From NCBI RefSeq assembly GCF_014873535.1, contig NZ_JADBEF010000001.1, positions 8,556,001 to 8,620,000 of the forward strand: a DNA stretch of 64,000 nucleotides. Direction: 5' to 3'. Source of the DNA: Nonomuraea africana. GTDB lineage: Bacteria; Actinomycetota; Actinomycetes; Streptosporangiales; Streptosporangiaceae. The notes beneath the pieces are model-generated. The model worked only from the letters and a program-made list of their open reading frames with translations. It made no database searches and was not told where the DNA came from. This document shows, piece after piece, positions 58,956 to 64,000 of this stretch. A program made the position numbers and the translations under genes. How positions within the stretch are numbered: the first letter of the stretch is position 1; the number at the start of each line of letters is the position of its first letter.

Positions 58956-58997
58956 GGGCGCGCGCGAGGCCCAGAGACTCTGTCAAGACGCGCGCCC
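58956..58997 (+). terminator. hairpin after the two-component operon
   Basis: GGGCGCGCG and CGCGCGCCC form a perfect 9-bp stem; the 24-nt loop holds a small CAGAG/CTCTG hairpin. Located 25 bp after the regulator stop. Confidence 0.55.
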
Positions 58998-59173
58998 AGT
59001 CCATCTCTCAAGCCTGCGGACGCACCACCGCTCGCGTCCGATGGATCAGTTCCCGAGAGGCGAAGAGCGACAAGGTGTGCCTCGTGATCGATGTTGATCC
59101 GCCCCTGGCCGAGCATGCCAAGCGCGGTGAGCGGTATGACCGTCTGGCGGCGAAATGTCCGGCGACTTATGGG
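58998..59173 (+). other. gap between hairpin and repeat copy B
   Basis: Part of a 385-bp gap. No confident gene. An open frame from GTG 59075 runs to 59254 (59 codons; start VCLVIDVDPPLAEHAKRGER) with coding-like composition in its first half, but its second half is the repeat element. It may be the remnant of a gene interrupted by the repeat. Confidence 0.25.
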
Positions 59174-59257
59174 TTGGACGTGCGTGACGACCGGGGGTCA
59201 GGGGGACGGAAGTCCCCTGCGAGGGGGCGCGGGGGAGCTGGGCTCCCCCCGTAGGAG
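59174..59257 (-). repeat. inverted repeat copy B (REP-like)
   Basis: About 84 bp, the reverse complement of copy A (54913-54995) with roughly ten differences. Read on the minus strand it lies 58 bp after the S15 peptidase stop, the same relation that copy A has to the amidohydrolase. Same two hairpins. Confidence 0.85.
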
Positions 59258-59315
59258 GAGCCCGAGCCCGTTGCGCGAAGTGAGGCCCATGCCTGTGTGG
59301 GCCGTGCGGAAGCCG

Positions 59316-61172
59316 TTAGGAGACGCGGCCGAAGACGATCGGCAGTTCCAGGGACGAGAGGCCAGGAGTGACCTCCACCTTCGTCCCCGCCGGATACCGC
59401 AGCGTGTAGTCGTAGTCCGTCGAGATCAGCACCAGGCCGATCTTGTGTCCCTTCTTGAACACGTAGTCCTGCGCCTGGAAGTCCCAGCGGAACGTGTACG
59501 CCTTCCCCGCCTTGATCGGCTGCGTCTTGTCGGCCTTGTGGCGGTTGCGCACGTCGAGCCAGCCGCGCGAGACGATCTTGTAAGGCGCCGACACCGTCCC
59601 ATGCCGGTACAGGAACGTGCAGCCGCTCTCGCCCGGCACCGCCTGCCCGTAGCAGTACGTCTGGCCGGTGTTCACCAGGCGTCCGTTGGCCCGGGTGTCG
59701 GTGCCGTAGTCCACCAGCAGCGCCGTCAGGTACGGCGAGGCGCCGTCCTTCAGTGAGGCCCGCACCGAGACGCTGGGCGTGCCGGAGATCCGCACATCCG
59801 TCGGCAGGGCGGAGGTCAGGTAGGCCAGGCGGTTCGGGTCGGCCGAGGGAGCCGACTCGACCAGCTGCTCGGCGGTGCGGGTGTTCTGGTCGACGAAGGA
59901 CTCGCGGGAGGAGTGCGGGCTGGGCAGGAGGCCGAGCTGGGACGACGAGCCCAGCCAGAGCCTGACGTCACGGGCGCCGGGCAGCGGCCAGGAGGCGTGC
60001 CGGCCCCACTGGCCCGGCCCGATCTCCACGTCGGCCTGCGGCTCGGTCATGATGCCGGTGTCGATGCCGTGGAGCCAGTGGTCGAACCAGCCGTGCAGCT
60101 GGCGCAGCCACTCCACGGTCCTGACGTTGAACGGGTCGGAGTGCCCGCCCTGGTGCAGCCAGATCTTGCGGGGGACGTCGCGCCGGCTGAGCGCCTCCCA
60201 CCACTGGGCGGCCTGCTTGGTCTTGACGTTCCAGTCGTTGAGCCCGTGGACGAGGAAGACGCTCGCCTTGACCTTGTCCACGTTGACGAGGAAGTCGCGG
60301 GCGGCCCAGAAGTCGCTGTAGTCGCCGCTGATGCGGTCCTGGGTGGCGGTGAACTCGTCCATCACCGGGGCGCAGATCTCCTTGCCCGCTCGGGTGAGGA
60401 CGGCCTTGGCCATGACGTCGACGTCCTCGCCCTGGTAGCCGCCGGGCGCGAGGACGCCGCCGTTGGCGCGGTAGTAGTCGTACCACGAGGAGATCGCGGC
60501 GATCGGGACGATCGTCTTGAGTCCTTCGACGCCGGTGGCGGCGACCTGGTTGGGCAGCGTGCCGTTGTAGGAGACGCCGATCATGCCGACGCTGCCGGTG
60601 GACCAGGAGGCGCTGACGGGGTTGCCCGCGGCGTCGAAGCCCTTGGCTCTGCCGTTCAGCCAGTCGATGACGGCCTTGGGGCCGGCGCTCTCCTGCGCGT
60701 CGCCGACGGTCGGGCAGCCGGTGGACCTGCCGCTGCCGAGGCTCTCCACCCTGGCCACGGCGTAGCCGCGGGGGACGAAGTAGTTGTCGTAGTAGCCGGG
60801 GAAGGTCTCGACCGCGGCCTTGGTCTCAGCGGCGAGCAGGCCGGGCAGCGGGTTGCCGTTCTCGTCGACGTCCACCTTGTGGTTGGGGATGCTGCCGTCG
60901 ATGCCCGCGTAGTAGGGGCTCGACTCCATGATGATCGGGACCTTGAGCCCCGTCTCGGTCTCCTTGGGGCGCAGGAAGTCGGCCGCGACCCTGTCGTTCT
61001 TGCCGTCGCGGTCGCTGTCGACGCCCTCGACCTCCACGTACACCGTCTGCTTGATCGCGTCGGCGCGGGAGTAGATGGGCTGGGTCGGGCCTGTGGGGGT
61101 GGCGGATAAGGCGGGGCCGGCTCCCGCTGCCGCGAGTAACGCGGCGGTCAGCGGGATGACGAGCATGCGCAT
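59316..61172 (-). CDS. secreted X-Pro dipeptidyl-peptidase, S15 family
   Basis: 618-residue exported serine peptidase removing X-Pro dipeptides. Signal peptide (about 1-23, ending GPALSATP). The alpha/beta-hydrolase domain carries the nucleophile in GMIGVSYNGTLP (GxSYxG), Asp in VHGLNDWNV and His in HQGGHSDPF. The C-terminal jelly-roll X-Pro domain (about 400-618; SVSVRASLKDGASPYLTALLVDYG, FRWDFQAQDYVFKKGHKIGLVLIS) is complete. ATG 61172 has GGGAG 9 nt upstream. Monocistronic, divergent from the BMP gene. Confidence 0.93.
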   Translation of the reverse strand: MRMLVIPLTAALLAAAGAGPALSATPTGPTQPIYSRADAIKQTVYVEVEGVDSDRDGKNDRVAADFLRPKETETGLKVPIIMESSPYYAGIDGSIPNHKVDVDENGNPLPGLLAAETKAAVETFPGYYDNYFVPRGYAVARVESLGSGRSTGCPTVGDAQESAGPKAVIDWLNGRAKGFDAAGNPVSASWSTGSVGMIGVSYNGTLPNQVAATGVEGLKTIVPIAAISSWYDYYRANGGVLAPGGYQGEDVDVMAKAVLTRAGKEICAPVMDEFTATQDRISGDYSDFWAARDFLVNVDKVKASVFLVHGLNDWNVKTKQAAQWWEALSRRDVPRKIWLHQGGHSDPFNVRTVEWLRQLHGWFDHWLHGIDTGIMTEPQADVEIGPGQWGRHASWPLPGARDVRLWLGSSSQLGLLPSPHSSRESFVDQNTRTAEQLVESAPSADPNRLAYLTSALPTDVRISGTPSVSVRASLKDGASPYLTALLVDYGTDTRANGRLVNTGQTYCYGQAVPGESGCTFLYRHGTVSAPYKIVSRGWLDVRNRHKADKTQPIKAGKAYTFRWDFQAQDYVFKKGHKIGLVLISTDYDYTLRYPAGTKVEVTPGLSSLELPIVFGRVS

Positions 61173-61488
61173 GAGGGGTACTCCCGGTGGTATGTGAAAT
61201 TTCTAGCCATACAACGAAATCTTCGGCTTGACGGCAAGATCTTGACTTGGGGCAAACTTCGGTAAAGCCGTGTTGAGGCGGCTATACCCAGCACATAAGC
61301 TGCAGGTCAGGGCACCTCCACGCCGCTCCCAGGTCACAGACGCGACTGATGTCGATAACGGAGCGGTTGCGGACCTGTGTGCCGGTTTGGTCTGTCCTGG
61401 CCAAACAACTATCTTCCGTGCAGGGTTGCCGTGCGTTTCTTCGCGCGTGCGATGAAGGTTGGACGGCGGGGAAATGGAAGGAGTCGCC
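61173..61488 (+). other. 316-bp divergent intergenic region
   Basis: Lies between the S15 peptidase and BMP genes. It carries the BMP promoter described separately (61385-61415) and an AT-richer stretch nearest the peptidase start. No RNA gene or ORF of substance is seen. Confidence 0.4.
61385..61415 (+). promoter_or_regulatory. BMP gene promoter with overlapping inverted repeat
   Basis: -35 TTGGTC (61387-61392), 17 bp, -10 TATCTT (61410-61415). An inverted repeat GTTTGG (61385-61390) / CCAAAC (61401-61406) overlaps the -35 and spacer, a plausible repressor site. Confidence 0.5.
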
Positions 61489-62562
61489 TTGCTCAGCAAG
61501 CGATTCGGCAAGATTGCGGTCGGCACCGTCGCTGGTGCCATGCTCATGGCGGCCGCGGCATGTGGTGGTGGCGGCAGCACGGGCGCGACCAGTTCAGCGG
61601 CTCCCAGCGCGGGTGCCGGCAGCGAGCCGGCGAAGGCCAGCGGGCTGAAGGTCGGACTCGCCTTCGACGTCGGCGGCCGGGGTGACAAGTCCTTCAACGA
61701 CGCCGCCTACGCGGGTCTCGAGCAGGCTCAGAAGGAGCTCGGCGCCGACATCAAGGAGCTCAGCCCCGCGGGCGACGGCTCCAACCGCGGTGAGCTGCTC
61801 CGCCAGCTGGCCGAGGCGGGCTACAACCCCATCATCGGTGTCGGCTTCGCCTACGGCGAGGACATCAAGAAGGCGGCCCAGGAGTACCCGGACATCGAGT
61901 TCGCGGTCGTCGACTCCGCCTCCAACGCCCCGAACGTGACCGGTCTGCTGTTCGCCGAGGAGCAGGGCTCCTACCTGGCGGGCGTCGCGGCCGCGCTGAA
62001 GAGCAAGGCCGGCCACGTCGGCTTCGTCGGCGGTGTCGAGAACGACCTGATCAAGAAGTTCGAGGCGGGCTTCTCCGCCGGTGTCAAGGCCACCAAGCCC
62101 GACACCAAGGTCGACGTCAAGTACCTCACCCCCGACGGTGACTTCAGCGGCTTCAAGGCCCCCGACAAGGGCAAGATCGCGGCCGAGAAGATGTACCAGG
62201 ACGGCGCGGACATCGTCTACCAGGCCGCCGGCGACTCCGGCACCGGTGTCTTCCAGGCCGCGGCCGCGGCCAAGAAGCAGGCCATCGGCGTCGACTCCGA
62301 CCAGCGTCTGACGGTCAAGGAGGCCGACCTCCAGGCGGTCATCATGACCTCGATGATCAAGCGCGTCGACGTCGGCGTGTTCGAGTTCATCAAGGCCTTC
62401 CAGGGCGGCGCCAAGGGCGGCAAGAACGACGTCTACGACCTCAAGGTCGACGGTGTCGGCCTGTCCACCACCGGTGGCGAGATCGACGACATCAAGGAGC
62501 AGATCGACGCCGCGAAGAAGAAGATCGTGGACGGCGAGATCACCGTTCCGAGCAAGCCGTAA
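61489..62562 (+). CDS. BMP-family (BmpA/Med) nucleoside-binding lipoprotein
   Basis: Substrate-binding subunit of a nucleoside ABC importer. 357 residues from TTG 61489, chosen for AAGGAG at ideal spacing; ATG 61474 would be 5 codons upstream. Lipobox MAAAAC with Cys25, a short Gly/Ser linker, then the BMP domain: VGLAFDVGGRGDKSFNDAAYAGL, VGFAYGEDIKKAAQEYPD, EEQGSYLAGVAAA and FVGGVENDLIKKFEAGF. A strong hairpin separates it from the ATPase gene, which would keep the binding protein in excess. Confidence 0.93.
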   Translation: MLSKRFGKIAVGTVAGAMLMAAAACGGGGSTGATSSAAPSAGAGSEPAKASGLKVGLAFDVGGRGDKSFNDAAYAGLEQAQKELGADIKELSPAGDGSNRGELLRQLAEAGYNPIIGVGFAYGEDIKKAAQEYPDIEFAVVDSASNAPNVTGLLFAEEQGSYLAGVAAALKSKAGHVGFVGGVENDLIKKFEAGFSAGVKATKPDTKVDVKYLTPDGDFSGFKAPDKGKIAAEKMYQDGADIVYQAAGDSGTGVFQAAAAAKKQAIGVDSDQRLTVKEADLQAVIMTSMIKRVDVGVFEFIKAFQGGAKGGKNDVYDLKVDGVGLSTTGGEIDDIKEQIDAAKKKIVDGEITVPSKP

Positions 62563-62591
62563 TCTGGGTAGACACCCAAGAGGACATTGAG

Positions 62592-62616
62592 GGCCCGGGG
62601 GCGCTCCCCCCGGGCC
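62592..62616 (+). terminator. hairpin between BMP and ABC ATPase genes (attenuator-like)
   Basis: GGCCCGGGGG pairs with CCCCCGGGCC (10-bp perfect stem, 5-nt loop), followed by TTCGCTCT, 29 bp after the BMP stop. Probably partial termination or 3'-end protection between subunits needed in different amounts. Confidence 0.7.
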
Positions 62617-62647
62617 TTCGCTCTATCCCGGCTCTCCAGGAGACCGT

Positions 62648-64000
62648 ATGAGCTCGGACACCCTCGCCCCGGCGAAACCCGCCGTCGAGCTGGAGGGCAT
62701 CACCAAGCGCTTTCCCGGCGTCGTCGCCAACCATGACATCCGCATCACCATCCAGGCAGGCACCGTTCACGCCATCTGCGGTGAGAACGGCGCGGGCAAG
62801 TCCACCCTGATGAAGATCCTGTACGGCATGCAGAAGCCGGACGAGGGCCAGATCAGGGTGAACGGCAACGATGTCAGCTTCCGCACGCCGAGCGACGCCA
62901 TCGCGACCGGCATCGGCATGGTGCACCAGCACTTCATGCTCGCCGACAACCTCACCGTGCTGGAGAACATCGTTCTCGGCGCGGAGCCGAGGTCCGGCGG
63001 CCGTCTCGACGTGGCAGGCGCGCGCAGGCGCATCAGCGAGCTGGCCGAGGCACACGGCCTGCGCGTCGATCCCGACCGGCTGGTCGAGGATCTCGGCGTC
63101 GGCGACCGCCAGCGGGTGGAGATCCTCAAGGTCCTCTACCGGGGCGCCCGCATCCTCATCCTCGACGAGCCGACCGCGGTGCTCGTGCCGCAGGAGGTCG
63201 ACGAGCTCTTCGAGAACCTGCGCGAGCTCAAGGCCGAGGGCCTGACGGTCATCTTCATCTCTCACAAGCTCGACGAGGTGCTCAGCATCGCCGACGAGAT
63301 CACCGTGATCCGTCGCGGCACCACGGTCGCGACCGTGCCCCGTAGCCAGGTCACCAGCGCCCGCCAGTTGGCGGAGATGATGGTCGGCACCGAGCTGCCC
63401 ACCCCCGAGACGCGCGAGTCCACGGTCACCGACACGGTCGAGCTCCGCGTCGAGGGCCTCACCATGGAGGCCGAGGGCTTCCGGCCGCTGCCCCGTGGTG
63501 CCGACCTGCGCGAGTTCCTCAGCGGCAGGCGTCTCCTGCTCGACGACGTCTCCTTCGAGATCCGCAAGGGCGAGATCGTCGGCATCGCGGGCGTCGAGGG
63601 CAACGGCCAGTCCGAGCTGATCGAGGCGATCATGGGCATGCGCCAGGCGCACGGCCGGATCACGCTCGGCGCCGAGGACATCAGTGAGTGGACCACGCTC
63701 AGGCGCCGCGAGGCGGGCATCGGCTACATCCCCGAGGACCGGCACCGCCAGGGCCTGCTGCTGGAAGCGTCGCTCTGGGAGAACCGGGTGCTCGGCCACC
63801 AGACCAGGAAGCCCGCGCGCAAGGGCATCTGGATCGACAGGAAGGCCTCGAAGGCCGACACCGAGCGCATCGTCAAGGACTACGACGTGCGCACGCCGAG
63901 CGTCGAGACGCTGGCGCTGGCCCTGTCGGGCGGCAACCAGCAGAAGCTGATCGTCGGCAGGGAGATGAGCGGCGAGCCGTCGTTCCTCATCGCCGCCCAC
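62648..64000 (+). CDS. nucleoside ABC transporter ATP-binding protein (3' end outside window)
   Basis: ATPase with two nucleotide-binding domains in one chain, as in sugar/nucleoside (CUT2-like) importers. 451 codons are present with no stop. Domain 1 (about 13-240) has Walker A GENGAGKST, a VGDRQRVEIL signature and Walker B ILILDEPTAVL; domain 2 (from about 275) has GIAGVEGNGQSELIEAIMG in place of a canonical P-loop and the signature LSGGNQQKLIVGRE near the edge. ATG 62648 has AGGAGACC upstream. Permease genes probably follow outside the window. Works with the BMP lipoprotein. Confidence 0.93.
   Translation, partial: MSSDTLAPAKPAVELEGITKRFPGVVANHDIRITIQAGTVHAICGENGAGKSTLMKILYGMQKPDEGQIRVNGNDVSFRTPSDAIATGIGMVHQHFMLADNLTVLENIVLGAEPRSGGRLDVAGARRRISELAEAHGLRVDPDRLVEDLGVGDRQRVEILKVLYRGARILILDEPTAVLVPQEVDELFENLRELKAEGLTVIFISHKLDEVLSIADEITVIRRGTTVATVPRSQVTSARQLAEMMVGTELPTPETRESTVTDTVELRVEGLTMEAEGFRPLPRGADLREFLSGRRLLLDDVSFEIRKGEIVGIAGVEGNGQSELIEAIMGMRQAHGRITLGAEDISEWTTLRRREAGIGYIPEDRHRQGLLLEASLWENRVLGHQTRKPARKGIWIDRKASKADTERIVKDYDVRTPSVETLALALSGGNQQKLIVGREMSGEPSFLIAAH

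Noticed and set aside
54913..59257. Interpretation of the repeat-bounded segment as an insertion sequence or transposon
   Set aside because: No transposase or integrase inside, no target-site duplication seen; kept only as a repeat-bounded accessory segment.
1..64000. tRNA or rRNA genes
   Set aside because: No cloverleaf or rRNA-like sequence noticed in any intergenic gap on either strand.

Overview
The window is high-GC DNA with actinobacterial gene content: GTG/TTG starts, ATGA/GTGA stop-start couplings, several apparently leaderless genes (a -10 hexamer 7 nt before the start codon), PPOX/F420-type small proteins and DUF3017/SCO4848-type membrane proteins. The gene set and order (cobalamin cluster, citA/icd/mdh, trpS-yihY-dacA, amidohydrolase and BMP transporter) suggest a Streptosporangiales-like soil actinomycete. 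That placement is inferred from memory of related genomes, not from a search.

Layout. 1-3843: a GH38 alpha-mannosidase running off the left edge, with a LacI-type operator over its -35. 3900-21203: a near-complete late cobalamin (B12) pathway. A B12 riboswitch leads cbtB-cbtA-(histidine phosphatase)-chelatase ATPase-cobO-cobB. A second B12 riboswitch on the minus strand leads cobN. cobG-cobH-cobIJ, cobK, cbiD and cobL-cobM complete corrin-ring construction; a PPOX-fold gene precedes cobL. 21284-22141: folD. 22213-28443: a peptidoglycan-recycling block (murQ, murR-like rpiR, nagZ, digH-like GHL10 hydrolase, anmK) in which a shared TGAAGG-type operator occurs twice. 28364-31972: an FHA-HTH protein, citrate synthase, DUF3017 and icd. 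32171-37767: a HEPN/Abi-like protein, a lipoprotein polysaccharide deacetylase, an M9 collagenase and a Rossmann oxidoreductase. 37984-41077: a transmembrane Ser/Thr kinase carrying an extracellular solute-binding domain, directly upstream of mdh. 41255-44974: a TetR repressor divergent from a self-sufficient CYP102-type P450 with a perfect operator. 45055-51864: a DUF11 protein, galE, a CNNM/CorC transporter, trpS, yihY, a D,D-carboxypeptidase and a small membrane protein. 51836-54892: an ATP-grasp peptide ligase of the PGM1 type, a divergent 33-codon Trp/Gly-rich ORF and an M20 amidohydrolase. 54913-59257: a segment bounded by two ~84-bp inverted repeat copies holding a YefM/RelE toxin-antitoxin pair, a DUF418 protein and a NarL-type two-component system. 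59316-64000: an S15 peptidase and the start of a BMP-type nucleoside ABC transporter running off the right edge.

The genes work as modules. Cobalt import, cobalt insertion and corrin methylation are under two B12 riboswitches. Cell-wall sugar recovery is probably under one RpiR/MurR repressor. The TCA enzymes citA, icd and mdh are interleaved with an FHA protein and a sensor kinase, which invites a phospho-signalling hypothesis. The least explained features are the peptide ligase with its divergent short ORF, the kinase-solute-binding fusion next to mdh, the orphan HEPN protein, the histidine phosphatase lacking its second histidine and the repeat-bounded 4.3-kb segment.
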